Origin: AP-15 sp963796155
GTDB lineage: Bacteria > Pseudomonadota > Alphaproteobacteria > ATCC43930 > CGMCC-115725
NCBI GenBank assembly: GCA_963796155.1
Contig: CAWCKT010000010.1
Coordinates: 72,841-136,840, forward strand
Direction of reading: 5' to 3'
Length of the DNA stretch: 64,000 nucleotides
Shown: positions 19,569-29,823 of the stretch, one piece after another
Layout: each line of letters begins with the position of its first letter
How positions within the stretch are numbered: position 1 is the stretch's first letter
Made by a program: the position numbers and the translations under genes
The notes under the pieces: generated by a model
Told to the model about the DNA's origin: nothing
The model's input: only the letters and a program-made list of their open reading frames with translations
Database searches by the model: none

Positions 19569-22205
19569 CTACTCGCTGCGCGATCTGAGGGCACCCGCCG
19601 GCGACGACCGTTCCACCAAGTGACCGGGTCGAGGCATCGCCGCCAACAGCGCGGGGATGAAGACGAGGCTGGCGACCAGTGTGCAGCCCAGGCTGATCAG
19701 CAGCAGCGTACCCATGCTTGCCGTCCCGGGATGCCGCGACAGCGCGAGCGAGCCGAAGGCGGTCCCCGTCGTCAGCGCCGAGAACAGGATCGCCCGAGCG
19801 GTAGCCGAGCCCAGCACCGAAGTCTGGCCGGCCCGCCAGTTCATCACGAAATAAACGTTGAACGACACGCCGACCCCCAGCAGCAGCGGCAGCGCGATGA
19901 TGTTCGCGTAATTGAGCAGCAGCGGCAGCAGGACGATGACGACGACCGTCAGCAGGGAGGACAGCAGGAGCGGTGCCAGAACCAGCGATACGTCGAGCGG
20001 GCGTCGTAAGGCGACGAACAGGATCGCCGTGATGGCGAGCAGAGCCGAGATCGCCGCTGAGCGGAAAGAACCGACGATCGTGGCGCTGGTCGCCTCGATG
20101 GTCACCGCAGCGCCGCCGGCGTCGGGCGCCACCGCGGTCACCTCGTCGACAAACTTGGCGAGCCCGGCCGTGTTGCGCGCCTCCGACTTGGGCACCACCT
20201 GGACACGCGCCCGGCCGTCCGGCAGCATCCAGTCACGGGTCAGCTCGGGCGGCAGGGTCTGCAACGAGGCCGGTTGTGCCTCCAACACGGTGCGCAGCTG
20301 GTCGAGCTCGGTCGGCAGAAAGCGCGTCAGCGCCTGATCGACGGAGAGCAGGATCGGATCGGGCGCCGCCGTCAGCTTGCGCAGGTCGCCGGCGATCGCA
20401 GCCAGCACGTGACCGGGCGGCAGTTTCGCCAGCGCCGGCACGATTTTCTCCAGCGCCTTCGCGGCGGCCAACCGGATCTCCCCCGGTGTGACCGGCGCTG
20501 GCGGCTCTCTCGGCGCGAGGGTCGGGCCCAGAATGGTGGCGGCATCTTCGATCTGGGCGAGTTTCGCCTGCTGGTCCTTGGGCACGAACGTGTTGATCGA
20601 CAGCACGTCCGAAACCAGGGGCAGACTCCTCAGCCGGTCCGCCAGCGCGGCTGCCGCTGTCGCATCCGGAGTCAAAATGTCGATTGTGAAGGGGTTGGTC
20701 AGCGGCAAATCTTCGAGATCGTAGAGGGTGCGCATCGCTTCGGTGTTCGGATCCTTCGTGTGCAGCGGGTCGGCATCAAAGCCCAGTCGCGGCAGTAGAA
20801 CGATACCGAGCCCGCCCAGAAGACCGAACACCGTCAGCAGCGGCCGCCGGTGCCGGCGGACGACGTGGTCGAGCGGCGCCGCCCAACGGAAGCCGATTTC
20901 CGCGCTTTCCCCGTGCGGCCGAAAGAGCCCGATCGCGGCCGGGAGAAAGGTCATCGTGCACAAAAAGGCGATCAGCATCCCCGCTCCGGCGATCAGCCCC
21001 AGCTCGGCCACGCCGCGGAAATCGGTCGGAACGAAGGCGAGAAACCCCGCAGACGTCGCGGCCGCCGCGACCAGGATCTGCCCGCCGACACGCCGGCCGG
21101 TCTCGGCCATTGCGACGGCAGGGTCGGGATGCGCGTGGCGATTTTCGCGATAGCGCACGCAGAACTGGATGGCGAAATCGACCGCGATGCCGACGAAGAG
21201 GATACCGAAACCTACCGAGACGAGGTTCAGCCTCCCCACCGCGACAGCCGCGAAGAGCAGGGTCAGCATCAGCCCGAGCCCCAGCGTCAGCAGGATCGGC
21301 GCAATCAGGCGCCATGAGCGAACCGCCAGGAACAACCACAGCGAGATCAACAGGATGCTGCCGATCAAGCCCGCGACGGCACCCTTCGCGACCGAGGCGA
21401 ACTCCTCGTCGGACAGCACAACGTTGCCGGTGATGCGCACCCGGGCGTCACCGGATTTGACGAACTCGAGATTGGCCGCAGCAACGCGCATCGCCTCGGT
21501 GGCGGCTCCGCCCGGCTGAAGTTTGGTGTGATCGAGCTTTGGCTGTGCCAGGACGAATTTGTATTTGCCGCCGAGATCGGCGAGATCTCCGCCTAGAAGC
21601 CTCGTCCATGACAGCGGGTGCGGATGGCCGGCAATCGCGTCAGCCATCGCCTCGTGAAACCCCTTCAACGCCGTTTGATAGGGTGCCAGGTCAGCCTGCC
21701 CTTGCTCCACCCCGGTGCCCAACAGCGAGAGGGCCGCAAAGAGCCCGCGGGCATTCGGATCTTTCGCGAGCTCACCGAGAAACGGCTGGGCATCGATCGT
21801 CCGGTCGAGCACCGACTCGAGCTGGTTTGCATCGAGGAACAACAGCCCTTCCTGCTTGAGGAAGGGCGAAGCATCGGGGCGCCGTACGCTCAGGAAATGC
21901 GTGTGGTCTTCGGCTAGTGCTTCGGCCAGCGCGGCGGCGGTTGCCTCGGTCTCCTCCGGCTCCCTGGCATCGATGACGGCTACCAGGAGGTCCTGAAACT
22001 GCGGAAACTCGGCTTTGAACATCATCGCCCGCTGGCGCCACGGCAGGCTTTCCGAAAACATCAGATCGGTATCGGTGCTGATCCCGAGATGGCCGGCGGC
22101 GTACCAGCCGGCGAACAGCGAGAGAATGACCCCGGCCAGGAAGACCAGCGCGGCGTTGCCGCGGCAGCATTCGACAAGGCTGGCAAGCAGACGCTGGAAT
22201 GTCAT
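19569..22205 (-). CDS. hpnN: Hopanoid-associated RND transporter HpnN
   Basis: An MMPL/RND-type permease of about 878 residues with two halves. Each has a transmembrane helix (first near residues 20-40), a large periplasmic loop and a block of helices; WYAAGHLGISTDTDLMFS and VSVGFGILFVGIAVDFAIQF are typical. HpnN moves hopanoids to the outer membrane. The ATG at 22205 (MTFQRLLASL) is preferred over the upstream in-frame ATG, which would add a basic, unconserved extension. The hpnM-like gene lies 141 bases upstream on the same strand. Confidence 0.88.
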   Translation of the reverse strand: MTFQRLLASLVECCRGNAALVFLAGVILSLFAGWYAAGHLGISTDTDLMFSESLPWRQRAMMFKAEFPQFQDLLVAVIDAREPEETEATAAALAEALAEDHTHFLSVRRPDASPFLKQEGLLFLDANQLESVLDRTIDAQPFLGELAKDPNARGLFAALSLLGTGVEQGQADLAPYQTALKGFHEAMADAIAGHPHPLSWTRLLGGDLADLGGKYKFVLAQPKLDHTKLQPGGAATEAMRVAAANLEFVKSGDARVRITGNVVLSDEEFASVAKGAVAGLIGSILLISLWLFLAVRSWRLIAPILLTLGLGLMLTLLFAAVAVGRLNLVSVGFGILFVGIAVDFAIQFCVRYRENRHAHPDPAVAMAETGRRVGGQILVAAAATSAGFLAFVPTDFRGVAELGLIAGAGMLIAFLCTMTFLPAAIGLFRPHGESAEIGFRWAAPLDHVVRRHRRPLLTVFGLLGGLGIVLLPRLGFDADPLHTKDPNTEAMRTLYDLEDLPLTNPFTIDILTPDATAAAALADRLRSLPLVSDVLSINTFVPKDQQAKLAQIEDAATILGPTLAPREPPAPVTPGEIRLAAAKALEKIVPALAKLPPGHVLAAIAGDLRKLTAAPDPILLSVDQALTRFLPTELDQLRTVLEAQPASLQTLPPELTRDWMLPDGRARVQVVPKSEARNTAGLAKFVDEVTAVAPDAGGAAVTIEATSATIVGSFRSAAISALLAITAILFVALRRPLDVSLVLAPLLLSSLLTVVVIVLLPLLLNYANIIALPLLLGVGVSFNVYFVMNWRAGQTSVLGSATARAILFSALTTGTAFGSLALSRHPGTASMGTLLLISLGCTLVASLVFIPALLAAMPRPGHLVERSSPAGALRSRSE

Positions 22206-22346
22206 CGCGAACCGAGGCGGTAGTGCATCGCAGCGGTCGATCGCCGCCCGTCTCGGGCCGCGCAAGCGGGTCGGAGATGCCAATCCCGGTATCCCCGCAC
22301 CAGGGACCGGCGGCTCGTTGGTGATAGTCGGTTCGGGGCGCCGACG

Positions 22347-22982
22347 CTACTGCAAAATTCCGCCTGACAGTTCCGCGGTCTTCCGCCGTAGGCTGACGAG
22401 CAGTCCCGTTCCGCCCCCGTCGGCGAGCACGGACCTTACCTCCGACCGCTGCGCAGCCACGCGGCTGATCGAGCCGTCGGCCAGCACATCGACGGCCCGC
22501 CATCCGCCGCTGGTCTGTCGCATCACGTAGGCCAGCACATGCGCCTGGCCAGAGGCCGGCACGATCCTCGTCTCGACGACCCGATTAGTGCCGACGACCG
22601 TAACGGAAGGCAGGACCTCGAAGCGCTCGCCGGAATAGTCGTCGAAATTGGCGACGTAGGAGGCGATGGTATAGCGTCGGAAGGCTTCCTCCAGGGCCGC
22701 CTGCTGATCGGGCGGTAACGCGGTCCAGCGCAGCCCGACGACCTGTCGGAGGATCGCCTGCAGGTCGAAAGTCCGGCCGATCACCGGGGCAATCGTCTCG
22801 TACCGCTGCCTGAATGGCGCCGCTTTGCCTGCCTTCATGATCTCGATCAGCCCGGCCTGGAGCTGTTCAACCGGGGCAGTCACCTCGGAGGCGATGGCGC
22901 TGCCAGCCGGTCCGAGAAGCACGGCAGCCCAACAGAGTGCGAACCGCAGAAGGGTGCGACGATCGGGTGCGGCGATTAACAT
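22347..22982 (-). CDS. hpnM: MlaC/HpnM-type periplasmic lipid-binding protein
   Basis: A 211-residue secreted protein of the Ttg2D/MlaC family. A signal peptide ends near AIASEV; then come PFRQRYETIAPVIGRTFDL, a VGLRWTALPPDQQAALEEAF block and FRRYTIASYVANFDDYSGE. With hpnN directly downstream it is best read as HpnM, the periplasmic partner in hopanoid or lipid transport. MlaC itself is the alternative, but no mlaDEF genes are here. Confidence 0.85.
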   Translation of the reverse strand: MLIAAPDRRTLLRFALCWAAVLLGPAGSAIASEVTAPVEQLQAGLIEIMKAGKAAPFRQRYETIAPVIGRTFDLQAILRQVVGLRWTALPPDQQAALEEAFRRYTIASYVANFDDYSGERFEVLPSVTVVGTNRVVETRIVPASGQAHVLAYVMRQTSGGWRAVDVLADGSISRVAAQRSEVRSVLADGGGTGLLVSLRRKTAELSGGILQ

Positions 22983-23149
22983 GAAAGCTTACCTATATTG
23001 CCAATTGACCGGACGCGCAGTTTAAGCGGCAAAAGTAGACAAGCGGTAAGCGCTCCATCTTTGCTGCCCGCCGCTCTTCCGGACCGGCGCAAGCGCGCCG
23101 CAAGCGAAGCCATCAATCGGCGGCCGGGTAGACGAGGGTTCCGTCGGAG

Positions 23150-23264
23150 AGAGGCCGGGCGCCTGGGGTGATCGTTGCCGGCTCGATCTTGTCCGGCCCC
23201 ATGATGTTAGCCACCGGACACTGCGCGTCGAATGGCCGATCGTGAAGATCATCGGCGTGCTCAC
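23150..23264 (-). pseudogene. Possible DUF488 N-terminal fragment
   Basis: The minus strand from 23264 begins MSTPMIFTIGHSTRSV, the hallmark opening of DUF488 proteins, but the pattern is lost within 20 codons. In another frame the same DNA reads PVANIMGPDKIEPATITPG and then GTLVYPAAD before a stop, which looks like the tail of a different gene. The stretch may be a junction of two gene remnants. Identification rests on a short motif. Confidence 0.35.
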
Positions 23265-23311
23265 CGAGTCTTCTCGCGTATCATCGTTGCGCTTCGTAGG
23301 AGGGACATATC

Positions 23312-23491
23312 ATGAAACTCGTCAGCTTTACGGCGGCCGGGCGGAACTCGTACGGCGTGATGGTGGGGGACGGCATCGTTGATTTGGGGCGCCGGCTCGG
23401 CGATCGCTACCCGACCCTGCGCACCGCGATCGCCGGCGATGCGCTCGGCCGGGCTGCCGCGGATATCGGCAAGCTCGTGCTGAAGCCGTGA
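23312..23491 (+). pseudogene. N-terminal fragment of a fumarylacetoacetate hydrolase-family protein
   Basis: A 59-codon frame starting MKLVSFTAAGRNSYGVMVGD and continuing GIVDLGRRLGDRYPTLRTAI matches the N-terminal domain of FAH-family hydrolases, then stops after KLVLKP where the catalytic domain should begin. AGGAGG sits 6 to 8 bases before the ATG, so it could still be translated, but all metal ligands are missing. It is probably a truncated relic. Confidence 0.6.
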
Positions 23492-23741
23492 GCATTCCCT
23501 GCCGGATGGGGAAACTCAGGGAAAAAAGCGCTCTGAGCCCCCATCAGAGGGGAAACATAAATTATATCAATTACTTATGACCAAACCGGGACGCTTCTAA
23601 GACGCCCGGCAGGGGAATTTTGACAATTTCCTGACGCGCGAACCCCGGGTAAGGCGCCTCAGCCCGGCATTGCGGCTATCGGCAATGTCCCCATCCTGCC
23701 GCGCAAGATACGCCTCGATCTTGACGACACGATGGCGAGGT

Positions 23742-24767
23742 TCATCGCTGCGCGAAGGCCGGCATGACGTCGCGCGCGAAGCGGCGCAGGCTCTCGCGGC
23801 CGCGGGCGCCGCCGCCCGAACCGCCGCCGTTGATCAGCACATAGCCCACCCCGGCATCGCGCAGCTCTTCGAGCTTGCGCGCGATGTCGTCGGGATTGCC
23901 ATACATCGCGCTGATTTCGTTGACCGCCCGCGGGTCGCCGGTGGCGCGGTCCGGCCCGCCATGGACCGTGCCGTCGGGGCGGGTCGCGAGCTTCAGCTGG
24001 CGCATCCGGTTCTGCAGACGGCGCTCCATCGCCGCTTCGCGTTCCGCCGCATTGTCGGCGACGAAAAATGCCCGGGTCACCCCGACCTGCATCGGGTCGA
24101 AATGCCGGCCATGGGCTTCCACCTCGGCCTTGTAGACCGCGATGTTCCAGGCGACGTCCCTTGGCGAGGCGTACTGGCCGAGCAGCAGATTGAACCCCTG
24201 GGCGGCGACCCGGCGGATCGAATTCTCGCTGCCCGCACCCATCCAGATCGGCGGGTGGGGCTTCTGAGCCGTCGGCGGCTCGACGAGGATGCTGTCGAAC
24301 TGCCAATATTTCCCGCGATGAGAGAAGGGCTCGTCGGCGGTCCACGCTTTGACGATGACGGCGAGCGCCTCGTCAAAGCGGGCATCGGCCTCCTCCATCG
24401 GCACACAGAAACCGGCGAACTCGTTATAGCGGTAGCCCTTGCCGATGCCGAAATCGAGGCGGCCCCCGGACAAGAGATCGAGGGTCGCAGCCTGTTCGGC
24501 GAGCAGCACCGGGTTGTGCCAGGGCAACACCATGACCGCCGTACCGAGGCGCAGCCAGCGCGTGCGCGCGCCGAGCCAGGTCAGCAGACTGATCGTGGCC
24601 GAGACCTGGCCATAGCCGGTGAAGTGGTGCTCGACGACGAAGGTGCCGTGAAAACCGAGCGCTTCGGCTTCGACGTTGTAATCGACGAAGTCGCGGAAGC
24701 CCTCGCTGCTGTCAAACTCGGGGCCGCCGCGCCGTGCGGCGGCGCTGCCGAAGAGACCGAACTGCAT
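23742..24767 (-). CDS. LLM-class flavin-dependent oxidoreductase
   Basis: A 341-residue luciferase-like monooxygenase: MQFGLFGSAAARR, a FVVEHHFTGYGQVSATISLL segment, LRLGTAVMVLPWHNPVLLAE and SGGRLDFGIGKGYRYNEFAGF, the usual flavin-barrel motifs. It is a close paralogue of the protein at 37695-38732 (same motifs throughout and the same C-terminal FARDVMPAF / FARDIMPAF). Flavin (FMN or F420) and substrate are unknown. It is isolated, flanked by gene fragments on one side. Confidence 0.88.
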   Translation of the reverse strand: MQFGLFGSAAARRGGPEFDSSEGFRDFVDYNVEAEALGFHGTFVVEHHFTGYGQVSATISLLTWLGARTRWLRLGTAVMVLPWHNPVLLAEQAATLDLLSGGRLDFGIGKGYRYNEFAGFCVPMEEADARFDEALAVIVKAWTADEPFSHRGKYWQFDSILVEPPTAQKPHPPIWMGAGSENSIRRVAAQGFNLLLGQYASPRDVAWNIAVYKAEVEAHGRHFDPMQVGVTRAFFVADNAAEREAAMERRLQNRMRQLKLATRPDGTVHGGPDRATGDPRAVNEISAMYGNPDDIARKLEELRDAGVGYVLINGGGSGGGARGRESLRRFARDVMPAFAQR

Positions 24768-25014
24768 TATCTCACCCTCGCTTACCCGACCAGGAGATTA
24801 CGTTGCAGCCGGTTATGTTCCAAATACCGTATTTTGATCGCCGCCATATCGCCTCGGCATGAAGCCGCCTCACACACCCCGAACGCAGGACTTTGGCGGC
24901 GAGCTCAGGCCGAGGCGCCGGCTGTACTCCATGCATGTACCCGGGAAAACCGCGGTGGCAGATCTCCGCAGCCTCGATATGATCCACGGCCGGAACTGAT
25001 AGTGCGGGCATGCT

Positions 25015-26217
25015 ATGGCCGAAAGCGGCTCCGCGGCCGATGGCCTCGAACGCAAACTGGCGACGATCCTTTCCGCCGACGTCGCGGCGTACAGCCGTCT
25101 GATGGCAGAGGACGAAGAGCGGACGCTGCAAATATTTCGCGCCCACAAGGAGGTGTTCGAAAAGCTGGTGCAGCTGCATCGTGGCCGCGTCTTCAACACG
25201 GCCGGTGACGCTATCCTCGCCGAGTTCACCAGCGCCGTCGAAGCCGTGCGCTGCGCCACCGAGATCCAAGCCGCCCTTCGCACACGCAACGATCAACTCC
25301 CGAGCGAGCACCAAGTCAACTTCCGCATCGGCGTAAATCTCGGTGATGTGATGGTGCAGGGCACGGATTTGCTGGGCGACGGCGTCAATGTCGCGGCGCG
25401 TCTGCAAGGGGCGGCCGAGCCTGGCGGTATCTGCATTTCAGGCAGCGTGTACGACCAGGTCCTTAACAAGCTGTCCTTGTCGTTCAAGCCGCTGGGCGAA
25501 TTGAACTACAAGAACCTTCCCCAGCCGGTGCGGACCTTCGCCATCGCGAAAGTCGCCGGCCTCGGCGTGCTTCCTTCGCCGGTCCGGCGGCATCAGCTGG
25601 TGAGCGGCTGGCGGCTCCGGCCCTTCGTCATCGCTGCTCTGATTTTGATCACGATTGGTGGCGTCTCCTGGGTACGTTCTCACTATGAGCGGAAACGGGC
25701 GGAATACGCCCCGACGGCCGGATTGCCGGCGCCGCAGGCGGATCAGCGGCGGATTGAGAGAGACGCGCGCCGCCTGGCCAGAGCCAACCGCAAAATGACC
25801 GATGCCGAAGCGTTGGCTGCGCCGGAGGCAGGGCAGGTCAAGCCGCAGTCCGATCAAGTGAGTGGCCCGACCGCCGCCGCAACTCCCGGTGACGATCCGA
25901 GCGGGGTCTATCGCGGTCAGATGTGCTACGCGGCCGGCGGCGCGACCGAGCCGGCCCGCTGTTTCGAGGCGCAGGCAGTCGTGTTGGGCAATCGAATATC
26001 CGGCGAGTGGCCCGGTCGCGATCCTGGCGTGACGATATATCTTGGGGGCGAAATCTTTCGAACCGGCGAAGTGGCGATCCACATGCACAGCAAGAGGGCC
26101 GACGGGTCGAGCTTCGCTGTGAGCGACCTGATTGGAACGGTTCGTGATGGGCGGATCGACGCCAAGGGCAGCTTTCGCGACGGGCGCGGTGTTACGTTGA
26201 ACTGGAGCAAGAAGTAG
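25015..26217 (+). CDS. Class III adenylate/guanylate cyclase, membrane-anchored
   Basis: The 400-residue protein opens with a cyclase homology domain: RKLATILSADVAAYSRLM (first metal Asp) and GRVFNTAGDAILAEF (second), then FRIGVNLGDVMVQGTDLLGD. A transmembrane helix (about residues 203-222, PFVIAALILITIGGVSWV) follows, then a linker and a C-terminal domain of about 120 residues (GVYRGQMCYA, AVVLGNRISGEW, MHSKRADGSSFAVSD) that may bind a ligand. The order cyclase - TM - periplasmic domain is the reverse of most receptors. It lies alone. Confidence 0.85.
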   Translation: MAESGSAADGLERKLATILSADVAAYSRLMAEDEERTLQIFRAHKEVFEKLVQLHRGRVFNTAGDAILAEFTSAVEAVRCATEIQAALRTRNDQLPSEHQVNFRIGVNLGDVMVQGTDLLGDGVNVAARLQGAAEPGGICISGSVYDQVLNKLSLSFKPLGELNYKNLPQPVRTFAIAKVAGLGVLPSPVRRHQLVSGWRLRPFVIAALILITIGGVSWVRSHYERKRAEYAPTAGLPAPQADQRRIERDARRLARANRKMTDAEALAAPEAGQVKPQSDQVSGPTAAATPGDDPSGVYRGQMCYAAGGATEPARCFEAQAVVLGNRISGEWPGRDPGVTIYLGGEIFRTGEVAIHMHSKRADGSSFAVSDLIGTVRDGRIDAKGSFRDGRGVTLNWSKK

Positions 26218-26606
26218 ACGCGTCGTCCTCACGGAAGATAGAGAAGGCGCGCGGTTTTGGCGGTTGTGGCGCGCGGTTGGGGCAGCACATGGCGATAAGC
26301 TGGCTGTTGGCGGTAACACCCCGCCCTGCTGCTCGTCGGATGGCGCTTGTGCGCCGAGAACGGCCGTTCGGCTCGACGTGAGCCGGCGGCAAGGTTCGAC
26401 CTGAGCGGCCGTTTAGCCCGCACGCCGGCGGTTCCCCGGGACGCTCAGCCCCCAAACTCCGGACCATCCGATCGTGAAGTTCGCGCACGTGATGGCGAAA
26501 AACGCGCTGGGTGCATCCTAGGAATATGCAGGGCGAAAGGGATCGGCGGCGATAGCTTGGATGTGCTCTAATCGGAACGGCAGCCACCCCTTTGACAGGA
26601 GTTTAC
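26218..26606. other. Intergenic stretch
   Basis: No gene recognised. The section 26345-26430 has imperfect inverted copies of a GAACGGCCGTTCGGCTCGACGTG-like unit that can fold back on itself, of unknown meaning. The last 15 bases carry the ribosome-binding site AGGAG of the next gene. Confidence 0.35.
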
Positions 26607-27432
26607 ATGCCAACTATTACCACCAAGGACGGCACGGAGATCTTCTACAAGGACTGGGGTTCGGGCCAGCCCATCGTGTTCAGCCACGGCTGGCCGCTGT
26701 CGGCCGACGATTGGGACGCGCAGCTGCTGTTCTTCCTGCATCATGGCTATCGGGTTATCGCCCATGACCGCCGTGGCCATGGTCGCTCGACCCAGACCGC
26801 CGACGGCCACGATATGGACCATTATGCCGACGACCTGGCGGCTCTGACGGCGCATCTCGACCTGAAGAACGCCATCCATGTCGGCCATTCCACCGGCGGC
26901 GGCGAGGTGGCGCACTATCTGGGTCGGCATGGCGAAAGCCGGGTGTCCAAGGCGGCGCTGATCAGCGCGGTACCGCCGCTGATGGTGAAGACGGTGGCCA
27001 ATCCGCTCGGCCTCCCCAAGGAAGTGTTTGATGACTTGCAGGCGCAACTCGCCGCCAATCGTTCGCAATTCTATCGCGATGTGGCGGCGGGGCCTTTCTA
27101 CGGCTACAACCGGCCGGGTGCGAAAGCCTCGGAGGCCGTCATCCAGAATTGGTGGCGCCAGGGCATGATGGGCGGTGCCAAGGCGCATTACGACGGCATC
27201 GTGGCCTTTTCCCAGACCGATTTCACGGAAGACCTCAAGAAGATCAACGTCCCGGTGCTGGTCATGCACAGCGAAGACGACCAGATCGTGCCCTATGTCG
27301 CCGCCGGGCTGCTGTCCGCATAAGCTGCTGAAGAATGGAACCCTGAAAACCTACAAGAGCTTCCCGCACGGCATGCCCACCACCGAAGCGGACACGATCA
27401 ATTCCGACCTGCTGGCGTTCATCAGAAGCTAG
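26607..27432 (+). CDS. Non-heme haloperoxidase-type alpha/beta hydrolase (frameshifted near its end)
   Basis: Esterase/chloroperoxidase-like hydrolase starting MPTITTKDGTEIFYKDWGSG after an AGGAG site. It has the RGHGRS turn, the nucleophile elbow HVGHSTGGGEVAHYLGRHG and VLVMHSEDDQIVPY with the acid. The frame hits TAA at 27321-27323, but deleting the T at 27321 restores KLLKNGTLKTYKSFPHGMPT with the catalytic His and ends at TAG 27430-27432, giving the normal 274 residues. Without the correction the His is lost. Confidence 0.82.
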
Positions 27433-27896
27433 CCTTCGCCGGCTTCAGAAATCCCAGGTGCGGTCGTTGACCGTCAGGCCTGAAGGGCCGGCATCCACCC
27501 CGCGCTGACCTTGCGATTGCGTGGCTTGAAGGTCGGCTTCGGGGCATGAAGACCAGTTGCGGCCGGCACATTTGAGCGCCCGCTCTGAGGTTGGAAAGAA
27601 GACCATCGGTGGGACGCAAAGGAATGCGCGAGACGCGCCGATTCCCGACGTTCCCGCGTTCACCCCGGAATAGGAAGGTCCGACCCGGCGCGGTCCTGTC
27701 TGGTGAAACTAACGCCGGGGATCGGACTTGGTGTCTGCGGTTGGATTAGTTTAGCAGCCCCAAAAGGGGTTGCAGCGCCAACGTTCCTGCGCTTGTCTGC
27801 TCGCAACCGGCTTCGCTTCAGGGTACTCATGCGCAGCGAGAACTTTTCCGGCGCGTCTTCGTTCCGTTGGGAGAGAAAAGACGTGCGGCGAACGCA
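27433..27896. other. Intergenic stretch
   Basis: No gene recognised on either strand. Base composition is somewhat lower in G+C than the flanks, with AAGAAG and AAAAGG patches near 27595 and 27760. The last 60 bases lead into the flavin monooxygenase. Confidence 0.35.
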
Positions 27897-29543
27897 ATGG
27901 GCGAAAATCGCAGCCAGGTTCTAATCGTTGGCGCCGGCCCCGCCGGTCTCGCGCTGGCAAATGATCTCGCGCTGCGCGGTCTCGCATTCCGAGTGATTGA
28001 TGGGGGACCGGAGGCGGTGCGCGACTCGCGCGCGCACGGGATGACGGGAGCCACGCTTATGGCGCTCGACAAGCTCGGCCTAAGCCAACGAATGCTTGCA
28101 GCGGCTAAGCGGCCTACGCCGGTGCTGCGCGAGTATTTTAACGGGCAACTCGTCGCCGAAACCGACTTCGCGGCGCTGCCGCGACGGCCCTATCCGTCGC
28201 TGCTGCCGATCTTTCAGCAGCGGATTGTGCGCGCCCTCGAGGCGGCCCTTGTGGAGCGTGGCCATCGGGTCGAATGGTCGACGCGTCTAATCGGTTTCAC
28301 GATGGACGAGCGCGGCGTAAACGCCGAAGTCGACCGCAACGGGACCAGTGGAAGGATCGAAGCAAGCTGGATCGTCGGCTGCGACGGCGCGCACAGTACA
28401 GTCCGCCGAGAGATAGGGTCGGATTTTTCGGGAAATTCACTGGGCCTGCACGGACTGGTGGCCGAGTGCGATCTCGATTGGAACTTGTCGCGCGACATCT
28501 GGTGGACATGGCATGGGACTAAAGGTTTAGCCGCTGCGCTCTATAATGATTTCACCGGGCAATGGCATGTACTGGCTTTCGACCGTAATGAGCAAAGCCG
28601 AACGGAAATCACAGCTTTTGAGAAGATCGGCATCTTGCTACGACGCTTCAGCGGGATAGCGGACGTGCAACCAAGCAATCCGACAAAAATCGATGCGCTC
28701 GCACCCTCCGACCGTATTGCCGAGCGATTTACCACTGGGCGGGCAATCCTTGTTGGAGACGCGGCTCATTTATTCGCCGGCGCGGTGGGTCACGGCATCC
28801 ATTGTGCCGTCGAAGACGCGCTGAACCTCGGCTGGAAGCTCGCTCTGACGATTTCGGGCGCTGCGGCTCCGTCGCTCTTGCAGACCTACGAGACTGAGCG
28901 CCGCGGACACGCCAACGAGGTCGTCCGCAAGGTCCGCTGGGTCGAGCGGATGATAACTCTGCGCGGAATGCCGGCGGCGGTGCTGTGGTGGGCCGTCCTT
29001 GTGCTTCGAAGACACTTGCGTTCGATCGGCTCGCTTGCGGATCGGCAGGCGGAATCCTTGGCAACAGATTATCAAGCGAGCTCATTGACGCGCCCCGACC
29101 CCACGCAAGCCGCATCCCGTGCGCGCGTTGGCAGGCGCATACAAGATGCAGTGTGCAGGGCTGGCGGTCAGCCGACATCGTTGCTCGAAATCATCCGCGG
29201 ACCCCAGGCCGATCTGCTGCTCTTTGCCGGCATAAAGCCGACCCGAGAAGCGGCCGGAATGCTGCGTCGCATCGAGCAGTGCGTTTACTCACTGGGCTCG
29301 TATTTGCACACCCACTTTGTCTTCTTATCTGAGGCAGATGCGCGCGATGCCGGTTTTGAGGGGGATGATGCCAAGGTAATCGTCGATGGTCAGGAAAGGC
29401 TACAGGCCGCTTTCGGCATTCGCGATCCCGAACTCGTCTACATCCGCCCGGACGGTTATATCGGCTTTCGGGCTCGGGACCCGCGTGAGCAAACACTGCT
29501 CGATTACTTGCGCTTGATCTATATGAGAGAGCTGATCCACTGA
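27897..29543 (+). CDS. FAD-dependent aromatic-type monooxygenase
   Basis: A 548-residue FAD-binding (PF01494-type) hydroxylase: the Rossmann motif VLIVGAGPAGLALANDLALRG, the DG motif SWIVGCDGAHSTVRREIG, and the GD motif GRAILVGDAAHLFAGAVGHG. A thioredoxin-like C-terminal domain follows, as in pentachlorophenol or resorcinol hydroxylases. It hydroxylates an unknown, probably aromatic, substrate using NAD(P)H. ATG 27897 starts 9 residues before the Rossmann motif. Codon use looks less G/C-biased than its neighbours, and gene fragments flank it, which is compatible with transfer. Confidence 0.85.
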   Translation: MGENRSQVLIVGAGPAGLALANDLALRGLAFRVIDGGPEAVRDSRAHGMTGATLMALDKLGLSQRMLAAAKRPTPVLREYFNGQLVAETDFAALPRRPYPSLLPIFQQRIVRALEAALVERGHRVEWSTRLIGFTMDERGVNAEVDRNGTSGRIEASWIVGCDGAHSTVRREIGSDFSGNSLGLHGLVAECDLDWNLSRDIWWTWHGTKGLAAALYNDFTGQWHVLAFDRNEQSRTEITAFEKIGILLRRFSGIADVQPSNPTKIDALAPSDRIAERFTTGRAILVGDAAHLFAGAVGHGIHCAVEDALNLGWKLALTISGAAAPSLLQTYETERRGHANEVVRKVRWVERMITLRGMPAAVLWWAVLVLRRHLRSIGSLADRQAESLATDYQASSLTRPDPTQAASRARVGRRIQDAVCRAGGQPTSLLEIIRGPQADLLLFAGIKPTREAAGMLRRIEQCVYSLGSYLHTHFVFLSEADARDAGFEGDDAKVIVDGQERLQAAFGIRDPELVYIRPDGYIGFRARDPREQTLLDYLRLIYMRELIH

Positions 29544-29823
29544 CAAAGGAGCAGCCTCTTTGAGCCCGCCGGCGAAGGGCGGATTTCCCACCCAACTGCG
29601 CCGCCCAGGTTGGCTAGAGCAATGCCCGGATTGGCGGCGACACTCGCCGCTTCGCGGTTCCTGGAGCACCGGCAGCTCAGCACCGAAAGGGGTCGTTCGT
29701 TTGGCCGCCAGGAACCGGCAGGGAGTCGACCCACAGGCGACCTTGGATGCGTCGTCGAGATTCCCTTGCCCTAGCCCGATCAAGGGTCTCGCCTCCCGCA
29801 AGATATGACCGGAACTGCCCCCC
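29544..29823. other. Stretch without recognisable gene, upstream of a resolvase remnant
   Basis: Nothing clear. Minus-strand open frames here have no recognisable pattern. The position beside a recombinase fragment suggests remains of a mobile element, but no terminal repeats were found. Confidence 0.3.
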
